Below, piece by piece: positions 1 to 8,852 of a stretch of 64,000 nt of DNA. Each line of letters opens with the position of its first letter. Position 1 is the first letter of the stretch. The translations under genes were made by a program, and so were the position numbers. The notes under the pieces were generated by a model that was not told the DNA's origin, did no database searches, and was given only the letters and a program-made list of their open reading frames with translations. The stretch is from Streptomyces polyasparticus (GTDB taxonomy: Bacteria > Actinomycetota > Actinomycetes > Streptomycetales > Streptomycetaceae), in contig NZ_JACTVJ010000006.1 of assembly GCF_014493765.1 (NCBI RefSeq), positions 310,001 through 374,000 on the forward strand. The letters run 5' to 3'.

Positions 1-1205
1 AGCTCAACCGCGAGGCGAAGGTGGCGATGGTCGACGAGCACTACTACAACAGCCCGCAGTGGTTCCTGGAGAACAACAACCGCTACGACTCCTATGACCG
101 TAACGGCCCCGAGGTCTTCCTCGGTGAGTACGCCTCGCTCGGCAACACCCACTACAACGCGCTCGCCGAAGCGGCCTTCATGACCTCCCTGGAGCGCAAC
201 GCGGATGTCGTCAAGCTCGCCTCGTACGCCCCGCTGCTCGCGAACAAGGACGCGGTGCAGTGGCGGCCGGACATGATCTGGTTCGACAACGCGCGGTCCT
301 GGGGCTCGGCCAACTATGAGATGCAGAAGCTCTTCATGACCAACGTCGGGGACGAGGTGGTCCCCTCCGCGGCCTCGGCGACCCCCGTGCTCAGCGGCCC
401 GATCAAGGGCGCCGTGGGCCTGTCGACCTGGGCGACGAGTGCCGCGTACGACGATGTGCAGGTCACCGACGCCGAGGGGAAGACGCTCCTGAGCGACGAC
501 TTCTCCGCAGGTGACGGGCAGTGGACCAAAGCGGCGGGTACGGGCTCGTGGTCGGTCCAGGACGGCGCGTACGTGCAGTCCGACGAGAGCGCCGAGAACA
601 CGCTGGTCACCGCGGGCGACGCGAGCTGGCAGAACTACGACCTCAAGGTGAAGGCCACCAAGAAGTCCGGCAAGGAGGGCTTCCTCGTCGCCTTCGGGGT
701 GCAGGACACCGGCAACTACTACTGGTGGAACCTGGGCGGCTGGAACAACACCCAGCACGCGGTGGAGAAGGCGGTCGGCGGCGCCAAGCAGACGTTGGTC
801 CAGACGCCCGGCAGCATCGAGACCGGGCGCACGTACGACCTGCGGGTGGAGGTGCGCGGGCGCCAGGTGTCGCTGTACGTCGACGGCGAGAAGTGGGGCG
901 GCTTCACCGACGACAAGGTGGCCGAGCCCTTCCGGCAGGTCGTCACGCGGGACAAGGCCACCGGCGATCTGATCGTGAAGGTCGTCAACGCCCAAGCGTC
1001 GGCGGCGCGTACGCGGCTCGACCTCGGCGCGGAGCCTGCGTCGGGCACCGCCGCGGTCACGACGATCGCGGCCGCGCCCACGGCCGAGAACACGGAGGAT
1101 GCCCGGCCCGTCAAGCCGGTGAAGTCGAAGGTCGACGGCATCGGCCGCAGCTTCTCCTATACGTTCCCGGCGTATTCGGTGACGTTCCTGAGAATCAAGG
1201 GCTGA
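1..1205 (+). CDS. C-terminal part of GH51-like alpha-L-arabinofuranosidase (5' truncated by window)
   Basis: The reading frame is open at the left edge (first full codon at 3), so only about the last 400 residues are seen. The visible N-terminal part has DEHYYNSPQWF and GPEVFLGEYAS, which match the C-terminal half of the catalytic barrel in bacterial GH51-type arabinofuranosidases; the Glu of GEYA is a plausible catalytic residue. A second module follows at about residues 140-300, a LamG/GH16-like beta-sandwich rich in Trp and Tyr (NYYWWNLGGW). The protein most likely releases arabinose from arabinan or arabinoxylan side chains outside the cell, but the signal peptide lies outside the window. 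The GH43 enzyme 4 kb away has a related substrate. Family is fairly sure; exact specificity is inferred. Confidence 0.75.
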   Translation, partial: LNREAKVAMVDEHYYNSPQWFLENNNRYDSYDRNGPEVFLGEYASLGNTHYNALAEAAFMTSLERNADVVKLASYAPLLANKDAVQWRPDMIWFDNARSWGSANYEMQKLFMTNVGDEVVPSAASATPVLSGPIKGAVGLSTWATSAAYDDVQVTDAEGKTLLSDDFSAGDGQWTKAAGTGSWSVQDGAYVQSDESAENTLVTAGDASWQNYDLKVKATKKSGKEGFLVAFGVQDTGNYYWWNLGGWNNTQHAVEKAVGGAKQTLVQTPGSIETGRTYDLRVEVRGRQVSLYVDGEKWGGFTDDKVAEPFRQVVTRDKATGDLIVKVVNAQASAARTRLDLGAEPASGTAAVTTIAAAPTAENTEDARPVKPVKSKVDGIGRSFSYTFPAYSVTFLRIKG

Positions 1206-1212
1206 CAGGCGA

Positions 1213-1248
1213 GGGGGCGGGATGAGCCGATCGGCTCATCCCGCCCCC
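1213..1248. terminator. Perfect 36-bp palindrome between convergent genes
   Basis: Two 18-base arms (GGGGGCGGGATGAGCCGA and its exact complement) meet with no spacer. The palindrome lies between the stop codons of the convergent arabinofuranosidase and enoyl-CoA hydratase genes. It should fold as a long GC-rich hairpin in either transcript, so a bidirectional terminator without a U-tract is the simplest reading. Confidence 0.8.
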
Positions 1249-1251
1249 GGA

Positions 1252-1286
1252 CCTAGCGGTTGAACCCCGCGCCTAGCGGTTGAACC
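1252..1286. repeat. Direct duplication of the 3' end of the enoyl-CoA hydratase gene
   Basis: The 15-mer cctagcggttgaacc occurs at 1252-1266 and again at 1272-1286, period 20. The right copy is the real gene end on the minus strand (Phe-Asn-Arg-stop); the left copy is a second FNR-stop just beyond it. It is one of several stop-codon duplications in this window. Confidence 0.9.
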
Positions 1287-2037
1287 GCGGCGGGCGCTTC
1301 TCCAGGAACGCCCGCATCCCCTCGCTCTGGTCCTCGGTCGCGAACAGGGCGTGGAATACGCGGCGTTCGAAGAGGACACCCTCGCGCAGGCCCGTCTCCA
1401 GAGCACGGTCGACCGACTCGCGGGCCGCGGCCACCGCCGGCCGGGCGTAGGACGCGATGGTCGCGGCGGCCCGCGCGGCCTCCTCGAGCACCTGGTCGTC
1501 GGGGACCACCCGGGCGACCAGGCCGCAGCACTCGGCCTCGTGGGCGTCCATGGTGCGGCCGGTGAGGATCAGATCCATCGCCTTGGCGCGGCCGACCAGG
1601 CGCGTCAGGCGCTGGGTGCCGCCGATGCCGGGGATCACGCCCAGCTTGATCTCCGGCTGGCCGAACACCGCGGACTCGCCCGCGATCACGAAGTCGCACA
1701 TCATGGCCAGCTCGCAACCGCCGCCGAGCGCATAGCCGTTGACGGCCGCGATCTTCGGCGTGCGGAAGTCCGCGAACTCCTGCCAGCCGCCGAAGTATTC
1801 CTCGGCCGCCATCTGCGCCGCAGACCTGCCCGCCATCTCCTTGATGTCGGCGCCCGCGGCGAACACCCGGTCCGAGGAACCGGTGACGACGAAGCAGCCG
1901 ACCTCCGGATCGCGGTCCAACGGGCGCAGGGCGTCGAGGAGTTCGTGCATCAGGTCCTGGCTGAGGGCGTTGAGCACAGCGGGGCGGTGCAGCCGTACGG
2001 TGACGACCGGGCCGTCCCGGTCGATCTTCAGGTTCAT
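1273..2037 (-). CDS. Enoyl-CoA hydratase/isomerase family protein
   Basis: A 254-residue crotonase-fold protein of normal length. The oxyanion-hole segments are visible (AAGADIKEM near 60-68 and GYALGGGCELAM near 101-112). Both catalytic glutamates of true hydratases are in place: Glu109 in GGCEL and Glu129 in GQPEIKLG, so hydration of trans-2-enoyl-CoA is likely. The ATG at 2037 is preceded by an AAGGGA ribosome site. The gene is alone on its strand here, 39 bp downstream of the flavoreductase gene, so it could be co-transcribed with that operon. Which acyl-CoA it uses cannot be told from sequence. Confidence 0.9.
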   Translation of the reverse strand: MNLKIDRDGPVVTVRLHRPAVLNALSQDLMHELLDALRPLDRDPEVGCFVVTGSSDRVFAAGADIKEMAGRSAAQMAAEEYFGGWQEFADFRTPKIAAVNGYALGGGCELAMMCDFVIAGESAVFGQPEIKLGVIPGIGGTQRLTRLVGRAKAMDLILTGRTMDAHEAECCGLVARVVPDDQVLEEAARAAATIASYARPAVAAARESVDRALETGLREGVLFERRVFHALFATEDQSEGMRAFLEKRPPRFNR

Positions 2038-2076
2038 GGAGTGTCCCTTCGGTTGGCGATGCGTGGCCGGGAGGCG

Positions 2077-3393
2077 TCAGGAGTCCCAGATCGCGCCGTA
2101 CGCCGGGATGCCGCGGCGCTCCAGGCCGTGCACCACCTGCCAGGTGAGCTTCTTGTTGGAGATGCAGATGACCGCCTCGGCCCCGAAGTCCCGGTACGCG
2201 GCGTAGGCGAGGCGCACCATGTCGGGCTTGCCGTCCTTGCCGGTGTCCCAGACCACGGCGTCCGGCTGGACCGCGAGGATCTCGTCCACCAGCCGGTCTC
2301 CGTACGTCTTACGGGGATCGCGCGTCGCCCACACCAGGCGTGCGGGCACCTCGGCGGCCAGGAGGTGGGGCAGACAGGGGCCGATGCCGCTGCCGGTGGC
2401 CATGTAGACCACCTTGCTGAACAGGGTCTCGATGTTCGCGACCCCCGCCGTGGTGATGCCCTTGACCCACACCCGCTCGGGCGCGTCGTCGATGAAGGAC
2501 CCGGTCCAGTCGCCCGCACGGGAGATGGTCAGCCGGAAGCCGGGCCTGCCGGGCGAGGGCACATTGGCGAAGGAGTGCCACTCCTTGAGCGGGCTCCGGC
2601 TGATCGCCGTGGAGGACCCGGCGAACGGGGTCACTCCGTGGTCGAAACGGGCCAACGCCACATGCGAGGAGGGCCGTTCGATCGCCACATCGACCTTGCG
2701 CAGCCGCAGCCAGGGCAGCGCCACACTGAAGGTGACCCCGGCGAGCACCCAGATGCCCGGCTCGCCGGGGCCGCGTGCGAGCAGCAGGGTGTGTGCCCAG
2801 AAGAGGAGCAGCGCCGTCCAGCCGCCGAAGCGATGGATCAGCTCGAAACGGTCGTGGAAGCGGGCACGGAACGGCGGCAGCGCCGTGGCCACGATCACCG
2901 CGAGCAGGGCGATGAGGGCGTACGAGACGGCCAGGACCGCCGCGCCGCCCTCGCCCGTCGCGGTGATCGACACCGTCAGCGCGAGGAACCAGCAGGTGCC
3001 GGCCAGGGCGCCGCCGACGTGCAGACCCCCGAAGTGGTACACCTTGCCCAGCGTCCAGCGCGCCTTCAGGGGCCAGCTCACGGGAGCCCAAGTCGCCAGC
3101 CGGAACAGCAGGTTGATGACGTACTGCTGCCGGATCACGATCGCGAGCGCCAGGTTCGCGAGCGCGGCGTGACCGAGTGTTCGGGGGTCCTCCGGGAAGC
3201 CCCGGACGAGCACGGCGGCGAGATTGACGACGAGGACGGCGGCCGCGAGCCGGTTGTAGTGCATCAGCCGGGGGTGCTTGAGGAGGCGCCGGTGCCATGA
3301 GGTGACGGGCGGCAGCTGGACCGCGTCGCCGTAGCGCCGGGGTGCCGGGACTTCCTGGGGGAGCGGATGTCGCAAGGGCGGAGACGTGGTCAC
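2077..3393 (-). CDS. Six-TM membrane flavoreductase, TmpA/TmpL-like
   Basis: 438 residues from the GTG at 3393, whose start overlaps the stop of the upstream adenylation gene by four bases (GTGA), so the pair is translationally coupled. The N-terminal half has about six hydrophobic segments (roughly residues 40-260) with histidines in or beside helices (YHFGGLHVGG, ELIHRFGGW, FWAHTLLL), reminiscent of ferric-reductase-like membrane domains. The C-terminal half resembles an FAD/NAD(P)-binding reductase module, with VYMATGSGIGPCLPHLL as the likely nucleotide-binding loop. Fungal TmpA and the C-terminal part of TmpL have the same order. A membrane electron-transfer role is inferred; the electron acceptor is unknown. 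Confidence 0.7.
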   Translation of the reverse strand: MTTSPPLRHPLPQEVPAPRRYGDAVQLPPVTSWHRRLLKHPRLMHYNRLAAAVLVVNLAAVLVRGFPEDPRTLGHAALANLALAIVIRQQYVINLLFRLATWAPVSWPLKARWTLGKVYHFGGLHVGGALAGTCWFLALTVSITATGEGGAAVLAVSYALIALLAVIVATALPPFRARFHDRFELIHRFGGWTALLLFWAHTLLLARGPGEPGIWVLAGVTFSVALPWLRLRKVDVAIERPSSHVALARFDHGVTPFAGSSTAISRSPLKEWHSFANVPSPGRPGFRLTISRAGDWTGSFIDDAPERVWVKGITTAGVANIETLFSKVVYMATGSGIGPCLPHLLAAEVPARLVWATRDPRKTYGDRLVDEILAVQPDAVVWDTGKDGKPDMVRLAYAAYRDFGAEAVICISNKKLTWQVVHGLERRGIPAYGAIWDS

Positions 3394-4982
3394 CGGGCCA
3401 CCCCCGAAGCCAGCCGGAGCAGCGCCGCCTTGTCGATCTTCCCGCGGTCCGTCTCGGGCAGGGTGGCGAGCGGCAGGACCGCGTCGGGCACGCAGTAGTA
3501 CGGCAGCGCGTCGGCGACCGCACGGCGGGCCGCCTCGGGGTCCACGTCCTGCGGGCAGACGAAGGAGACTAGGCTGCGGGCATCCCGCTTGAGCGTCACC
3601 GCCCGCACGCACCCCGGCACCGACTCGAGGACCGAGGAGACCGCGTCGGGCTCGACCCGGAAGCCCCGGATCTTCACCTGGTCGTCGGTGCGCCCCAGAT
3701 GCTCCAGCTCGCCGTCCGCCGTCCAGCGCCCGAGGTCACGCGTGCGGAACATCCGCCGTCCGCCGCCGAGGAACGGATCGGGCGCGTACCGCTCCTCGGT
3801 GAGCTCCGGATTGCCCAGATATCCGGCGGACACACAGTCGCCGCCCGCCCACATCTCGCCGACCTCGCCGATGGGCAGGGCTCTGCGCTGCTCGTCCAGG
3901 ACATAGACCGTGTTGTTGGGCGTCGGGCGGCCGATGGTGAGCGGCGCGGTGCCGGGCAGATGGCGCTGCATGGTGTTGACGATGGTGGTCTCGGTGGGTC
4001 CGCAGCAGTTGTAGAAGGTGCTGGTGGCCGCCCACAGATCGGCCAGCGGCCGCGGGCACGGCTCGCCGGCGACCGCCACGGTCCGTACGCGGGGACATGC
4101 GGCCGGATCGATGCCGGCAAGGACGGTCGGCGTGGCGATGACGACATCCGCCGTCCGTACGGTCTCGGTGATGTCCTTGCCGCGGATGACCAGCGTGCCG
4201 CCGCCGGTCAGGCAGCCGAGGATCTCCCAAGCCGCCATGTCGAAGGCGATGTTGAGGATCTGCGCCACCCGCTGACCGGGTCCGATGCCGAGTCCGCCCG
4301 GTGCGGTGAGCAGGAGATTGCAGAGGTTGCGGTGGGTGACCGTGACCCCGTTGGGGGCGCCGGTGGTGCCCGAGGTGAACAGGACGTAGGCGCCGTCGTC
4401 CGGGCTGACGGCCCGTGTGCGCCGGAACGCGACGGGCGCGTCGGGCAGCTCGTCGACCGCGATCCGTACGCACCCGGGGGCGGCCGGTATCCGGTCGGCG
4501 TGGCGGGCCTGGGTGAGGACGACCCGGGTGCCGGCCGTGCGCATCACGTGGCGCAGCTGCGTGGCGGGGGTGAGTCCTATGTCCTGCGGTACATAGGCCG
4601 CACCGGCCTTGAGCGTGGCGAGCAGCCCGATGAGCATCGGGATCGAACGGCGCGTGAACAGACCGACCCGGTCACCGGGACGTACGCCTTCGTGGACGAG
4701 CCGGGCGGCGAGCTGGGAGGACCTGCGGTCCAGCTGGCGGTAACTGATGGCGGCGCCCTCGTGCTCGGCGGCGACGGCATGCGGGGCGGCGGCGGCCCGT
4801 CGCTCGAAGGCCTCGTGCACGAGGAGCCCCGGCAGCGGGACGGCCGGTCCCTGCCCGAACTCCCTGAACAGCACCCGGTCATGGGGGGAGAGGTGGGCGA
4901 GCAGTGCGTCGGGGGGAGCGAGGAACGAAGTCGTGGGCGGCAGCGGGGGAGCGCCCATGGCGGGAAACGGGAGTGTGCCCAT
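3390..4982 (-). CDS. Stand-alone NRPS-type adenylation domain protein
   Basis: 530 residues from the ATG at 4982, with AGGAGG eleven bases upstream. It is an ANL-superfamily adenylating enzyme with the core motifs in order: LFTSGTTGAPNG (about 201-212), NIAFDMAAWEILG, FYNCCGPTETT, MFRTRDLGRW, GRTDDQVKIRGFRVE and DRGKIDKAAL with the catalytic C-terminal lysine. The lysine usual in the phosphate loop (TGxPKG) is Asn211 here. The protein ends right after the AMP-binding C-domain; there is no carrier domain. It should activate an amino or aryl acid as the adenylate, but what accepts the acyl group is not evident. It is coupled to the membrane flavoreductase, so the two proteins probably act together. 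Confidence 0.85.
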   Translation of the reverse strand: MGTLPFPAMGAPPLPPTTSFLAPPDALLAHLSPHDRVLFREFGQGPAVPLPGLLVHEAFERRAAAAPHAVAAEHEGAAISYRQLDRRSSQLAARLVHEGVRPGDRVGLFTRRSIPMLIGLLATLKAGAAYVPQDIGLTPATQLRHVMRTAGTRVVLTQARHADRIPAAPGCVRIAVDELPDAPVAFRRTRAVSPDDGAYVLFTSGTTGAPNGVTVTHRNLCNLLLTAPGGLGIGPGQRVAQILNIAFDMAAWEILGCLTGGGTLVIRGKDITETVRTADVVIATPTVLAGIDPAACPRVRTVAVAGEPCPRPLADLWAATSTFYNCCGPTETTIVNTMQRHLPGTAPLTIGRPTPNNTVYVLDEQRRALPIGEVGEMWAGGDCVSAGYLGNPELTEERYAPDPFLGGGRRMFRTRDLGRWTADGELEHLGRTDDQVKIRGFRVEPDAVSSVLESVPGCVRAVTLKRDARSLVSFVCPQDVDPEAARRAVADALPYYCVPDAVLPLATLPETDRGKIDKAALLRLASGVAR

Positions 4983-5237
4983 GGATGAGGAGACCTCCTG
5001 GCAGTGGTGCGCGACGGATCGGGGGATGGATCGTCGGTATGCCGAACGCCTTACGGTCTTTCGAACCGCCGACTGTAGCCGGGGTCGTTCAATCCTCAAG
5101 TAGCTCTGTCAGGCCAAGATTTGCGGCACTCTCGGCCACATGTGGCGTCTTGTGTCCCGGCGGCAACCTCCGCACCACCGGCGGCGACTAGGAGTGGGGG
5201 ATCTCTGTACCTGACGCGAGGAAAGGACCGACTCCGC

Positions 5238-6245
5238 ATGAGCCGCGCCGCCGCACCCGACGCCCGTACCGCGGGAAGACCTGCGCTGCCCACGTACCGC
5301 AACCCGCTGATACGCCACCGGGCCGACCCGCACATCACCCGTCACACCGACGGCCGTTACTACTTCACGGCGACCGCACCCGAGTACGACCGGATCGTCC
5401 TGCGCCGCTCCCGTACGCTGCAGGGCCTCGCGATCGCCGACGAGCGGGTGGTCTGGCGGGCCCACGCGCGCGGCGAGATGAGCGCCCACATCTGGGCGCC
5501 CGAGCTGCACCACATCGACGGAGCCTGGTATCTCTACTTCGCCGCCGCCCCGGCGGACGACGAGTGGAAGATCCGTATGTGGGTCCTGGAGAACCTCGAC
5601 CCCGACCCCTTCAAGGGCAGTTGGACGGAGAAGGGGCAGCTCACCACCGCCTGGGACACCTTCTCGCTCGACGCCACCACCTTCACCCACCGGGGTTCGC
5701 GCTATCTCGCCTGGGCGCAGCACGAGCCGGGGACGGAGGGCAACACCGGTCTGTTCCTGTCCGAGATGGCCGATCCGTGGACCCTGACCGGGCCTCAGAT
5801 CCGCCTGAGCACACCCGAGTACGCCTGGGAGACCGTCGGTTTCGAGGTCAATGAGGGGCCGTCGGTGATCGAGCGCCACGGCCGGGTCTTCCTGACGTAC
5901 TCCGCCGGCGCCACCGACCACCACTACTGCATGGGCCTGCTCACCGCCGACGCGGGCGGTGACCTGATGGATCCGGCCTCCTGGTCGAAGTCACCTGTGC
6001 CCGTCTTCACCAGCGACGACAGGGCCGGACAGTACGGCCCCGGGCACAACTGCTTCACCGTCGCCGAGGACGGCCACACGGATCTGCTCGTCTACCACGC
6101 CCGCCCGTACAAGCAGATCGAAGGCGACCCCCTGCAGGACCCCAACCGCCACACCCGCGTCCAGGCCATCACCTGGACCGAGGACGGGAGACCGGACTTC
6201 GGCACACCGGTGGCGGACGCTTTCCCCTCCGTCTCCCGGCCTTAG
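5238..6245 (+). CDS. Glycoside hydrolase family 43 (arabinofuranosidase/arabinanase type)
   Basis: 335 residues from ATG 5238 with GAGGAAAGGA upstream. The five-bladed propeller signatures are clear: RNPLIRHRADPHI at the N-terminus contains the catalytic base (Asp30), HIWAPELHHIDGAWYLYFAA is the blade around the conserved substrate loop, and VNEGPSVIERHGRVFLTYS contains the general-acid Glu. No signal peptide is visible, so it may act inside the cell on imported oligosaccharides. The best match is the exo-acting alpha-L-arabinofuranosidase branch of GH43; xylosidase activity cannot be ruled out. Its stop overlaps the end of the convergent hexapeptide-repeat gene. Confidence 0.85.
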   Translation: MSRAAAPDARTAGRPALPTYRNPLIRHRADPHITRHTDGRYYFTATAPEYDRIVLRRSRTLQGLAIADERVVWRAHARGEMSAHIWAPELHHIDGAWYLYFAAAPADDEWKIRMWVLENLDPDPFKGSWTEKGQLTTAWDTFSLDATTFTHRGSRYLAWAQHEPGTEGNTGLFLSEMADPWTLTGPQIRLSTPEYAWETVGFEVNEGPSVIERHGRVFLTYSAGATDHHYCMGLLTADAGGDLMDPASWSKSPVPVFTSDDRAGQYGPGHNCFTVAEDGHTDLLVYHARPYKQIEGDPLQDPNRHTRVQAITWTEDGRPDFGTPVADAFPSVSRP

Positions 6246-6841
6246 GACTCCTCGATCACCCGGTCCGTCAAGTGCGCCCCGTAGTACGCGGACTGGCGGG
6301 CCATGATCGTACGCAGCGGGGTGCCGCGCTCGACGCCGTAGACGGTGCGGGGGAAGTCCAAGTCCATCTGTACGGGCTGGAGTTCCTCGTGCCGTTCGGG
6401 CGAGAACAGCTGGGCCGGTGCGCCCGCGGCGATCCAGCCGATGGGCACGACGGCGTCGGGCGGCAGGACCGAGTTGGCGTGCAGCACACAGTTGATCCGC
6501 AGCTCCGAGCGCGTCCCGGCCACGGCTCCGGGGAACACGGAGGCGCCCGTGGCGACGAACACCTCGTCCTCGATCGTCGCCCCGTTGATGTGGGCGTGCG
6601 GCCCGATCAGGACCGCGTCCCCGATGACCGCAGGATGCCCGGCGCGGCCGCGCACCAGGGCCTGTTCCATGACGACGGCGTTCTTGCCGATCCGCACCTC
6701 GCCGTCCTCGGCGGTGAGCACGGCGCCGTGCAGGACCCGCGCGCCTTCGCCGAGGGTCACGGCTCCGCACAGGGTGGCGGAGGGGGCGACATAGGCGGAC
6801 TCGGGGACGAAAGGCCGGCGGCCTCGGTGTTCGATCAACAT
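6242..6841 (-). CDS. Gamma-carbonic-anhydrase-like left-handed beta-helix protein
   Basis: 199 residues starting at ATG 6841. The sequence is a run of imperfect hexapeptide repeats (for example YVAPSATLCGAVTLGEGARV and AVIGDAVLIGPHAHINGATI) typical of trimeric left-handed beta-helix proteins of the gamma-CA/CaiE/PaaY group, followed by a C-terminal helical tail. His residues in PHAHINGA could be part of a metal site, but the full three-His set of active gamma-CAs is not clear. Carbonic anhydrase activity is therefore only possible. The gene is divergent from the ABC importer operon at 7044 and converges with GH43. Confidence 0.75.
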   Translation of the reverse strand: MLIEHRGRRPFVPESAYVAPSATLCGAVTLGEGARVLHGAVLTAEDGEVRIGKNAVVMEQALVRGRAGHPAVIGDAVLIGPHAHINGATIEDEVFVATGASVFPGAVAGTRSELRINCVLHANSVLPPDAVVPIGWIAAGAPAQLFSPERHEELQPVQMDLDFPRTVYGVERGTPLRTIMARQSAYYGAHLTDRVIEES

Positions 6842-7043
6842 GCCGTGAGCGTACGAGGTGCGGCCCGCGGAGCGCGTGGCAATTAGCGGGCGACGCAGGG
6901 CGGACGGCCCGCAGCACGCGCCGTATAGGAGAAACCCGCACCACCACAAGGCGCAATGCCCTCTGGGCGCCCGTACCCCCTGCGCGCTACCCTCCCCGCG
7001 AGCATGCACATGACCAATGCTCATGGCGGATCAGGGGGAAGTC

Positions 7044-8021
7044 GTGCGCTTACGATTACGCGGCCTCGGGGCCTTCGCCGCACTCGCGCTGCTCGCCGGT
7101 GCCACCGGTTGCGGGGGCGACGACGGTGAAGGCGGGGGCAAAGGCGAAGGGCTCGAGAAGAGCACGCTGACCATCGGGACCATGCCCGTCGCCGACACGG
7201 CACCCTTCGAAATCGCCCGCGCCAAAGGGCTGTTCGCGAAGGAAGGGCTGACCGTCAGGACGCAGACCCTCAGCGGCGGTGCCGAGTCCATCAGCCGGCT
7301 CAAGGCCGGAGCGCTCGACATCTCGTTCGGCAACTACGTGTCCTTCATGCTGGCCCACACCAACAAGGCCCTCGACGTACGGATCGTCGCCGACGCCTTC
7401 CAGGCCGCACCCGGCACACACGCGGTGCTCGTCGCCGACGACTCGACCGTCAAGTCGTTCGCCGACCTCGAGGGCAAGCGCATCGGGGTCAACACCAAGC
7501 GCAACATCAGCGCGCTCCTGGTGAAGGCCGCGGCCAAGGAAGAGGGCGTCGAACTCGACGACGACAAGGCGTTCGCCGAGGTCGACATGCCGAACATGGG
7601 GACCGCCCTGAAGTCCGGCAGCGTCGACGCCGTACAGGCCGTCGAACCCTTCGTCACCCAGATCACCTCGTCCGGGACCGGCCGGGTGCTCAAGGACCTG
7701 GGCGAGGCGCCGACCCAGGAGTTCCCGATCGCGGGATACGCCACCACCGCCGAGTTCGCCAAGGAGAACCCCAAGACCGTCGCGGCCTTCCAGCGCGCCC
7801 TCAAGGCCGCCCAGGCGATGGCCGATGACCGTGCCCTGGTGGAGCAGACGCTCCCCTCGTACACGAAGATCACGGCTCCCGTCGCCAAGGAGATCTCCCT
7901 GGGGACGTATCCGCCCGAACTCAGCGAGGAACGGCTACGGCGCGTGGCCGATCTGATGGCCGAGTTCGGCTATGTGCAGGGGGACGTCGACGTCGCCGGG
8001 CTGCTCATCCGTGGCGGCTGA
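7044..8021 (+). CDS. ABC transporter substrate-binding lipoprotein, SsuA/THI5-like, with two TTA codons
   Basis: 325 residues from GTG 7044, chosen because AGGGGGAA lies just upstream; the ATG at 7023 has no ribosome site. A signal segment ends in a lipobox-like LAGATGCGG. The mature part is a periplasmic-binding fold of the NMT1/THI5/SsuA type (LTIGTMPVADTAPFEIAR, ESISRLKAGALDISFGNY). Codons 3 and 5 are both TTA, the rare leucine codon read by the bldA tRNA in streptomycetes, so translation may be limited to late growth. Its last codons and stop are the first unit of a repeat running into the next gene. The ligand is probably a small organic compound (sulfonate, thiamin-precursor or aromatic type), not identifiable here. 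Confidence 0.85.
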   Translation: MRLRLRGLGAFAALALLAGATGCGGDDGEGGGKGEGLEKSTLTIGTMPVADTAPFEIARAKGLFAKEGLTVRTQTLSGGAESISRLKAGALDISFGNYVSFMLAHTNKALDVRIVADAFQAAPGTHAVLVADDSTVKSFADLEGKRIGVNTKRNISALLVKAAAKEEGVELDDDKAFAEVDMPNMGTALKSGSVDAVQAVEPFVTQITSSGTGRVLKDLGEAPTQEFPIAGYATTAEFAKENPKTVAAFQRALKAAQAMADDRALVEQTLPSYTKITAPVAKEISLGTYPPELSEERLRRVADLMAEFGYVQGDVDVAGLLIRGG

Positions 8022-8098
8022 GTGGGTGGGCGTGCATGGCGGCTGACCGGTGCGCGTTCATGGCGGCTGAGCGGGTGTGCCTTCATGGCGGCTGACCG
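8011..8098. repeat. Four-copy tandem repeat spanning an operon stop/start junction
   Basis: The element (A/G)TGGCGGCTGA recurs at 8011, 8036, 8060 and 8085 (period 24-25). Copy 1 is the end of the binding-protein gene (Gly-Gly-stop); copy 4 supplies the ATG of the first permease. Copies 2 and 3 open a 19-codon out-of-frame mini-ORF (8036-8095) that ends across the permease start. Confidence 0.9.
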
Positions 8099-8852
8099 GG
8101 CGCGGCGGATGCTGCTCGGCGCCCTCGGTGTGCTGCTCGTGCTCGGGGCGCTGGAGACGGCGTCCCGTACCGGGCTCGTGGACACGGAGTCGGTGCCGCC
8201 CGCGACCGAGATCCTCGCGCGCGCCGTGGAGATGGCGGGCGACGGGGAGTTCGGCGGGCACCTCGGTGCCACCGTGGGGGCCTGGCTGACCGGAGTACTG
8301 CTCGCCGTGGCCTTCGCCGTACCGGCCGGGCTGATCCTCGGCTCGGTGCCGCTGCTCGACCGCGCCAGTCTCATCGTGGTCGAACTCCTCCGGCCGATCC
8401 CGTCCGTGGCCCTGATCCCGCTCGCCATCCTGGTCTTCGCCGAACCGGCCCGGGTGGAACGGTCGTTGGTCTGCTACGCCTGCCTCTGGCCGATCCTGCT
8501 CAACACTCTGTACGGGCTGCGCGAGGTCGACCCCCTCGCCAAGGAGACCCTGCGCAGCTTCGGGTTCGGCCCGCTGAGCGTGCTCGCCCGGGTCTCGCTG
8601 CCGTCCGCCGCGCCCTTCGTCCTGACGGGCGTACGGATCGCGCTCGCCGTGGGCCTGGTCGTCGCGGTGAGCGCGGAGCTGCGGGCGGGCGGCGAGAGCG
8701 GGCTCGGGATCTATCTGCTCGCCACCCAGTCGGGCGGCGGACGCCCGGACCTGATGCTGGCCGGTGCCTTGTGGGCGGGCGTCCTCGGTCTGGTGGCGAA
8801 CGGGCTGCTCGTCGGGGTGGAGCGGCGCGCCTTCCGCTGGAGGGTCCGGTGA
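8085..8852 (+). CDS. ABC transporter permease (SsuC/TauC type)
   Basis: 255 residues from ATG 8085, the only in-frame ATG among three repeat-derived ATGs. It has about six hydrophobic helices and the inner-membrane binding-protein-dependent transport domain. The EAA-like loop that contacts the ATPase is seen as LAKETLRSFGFGPLSVLARVSLPSAAP. It overlaps the next permease by four bases (GTGA). The two different permeases most likely form a heterodimer in one importer with the binding protein and ATPase of this operon. Confidence 0.88.
   Translation: MAADRARRMLLGALGVLLVLGALETASRTGLVDTESVPPATEILARAVEMAGDGEFGGHLGATVGAWLTGVLLAVAFAVPAGLILGSVPLLDRASLIVVELLRPIPSVALIPLAILVFAEPARVERSLVCYACLWPILLNTLYGLREVDPLAKETLRSFGFGPLSVLARVSLPSAAPFVLTGVRIALAVGLVVAVSAELRAGGESGLGIYLLATQSGGGRPDLMLAGALWAGVLGLVANGLLVGVERRAFRWRVR

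Noticed and set aside
1351-3300. Long open frame (about 650 codons) on the plus strand opposite the hydratase and flavoreductase genes
   Set aside because: It is the antisense shadow of high-GC genes, rich in Arg/Gly/His without domain motifs, and both minus-strand genes are clearly real.
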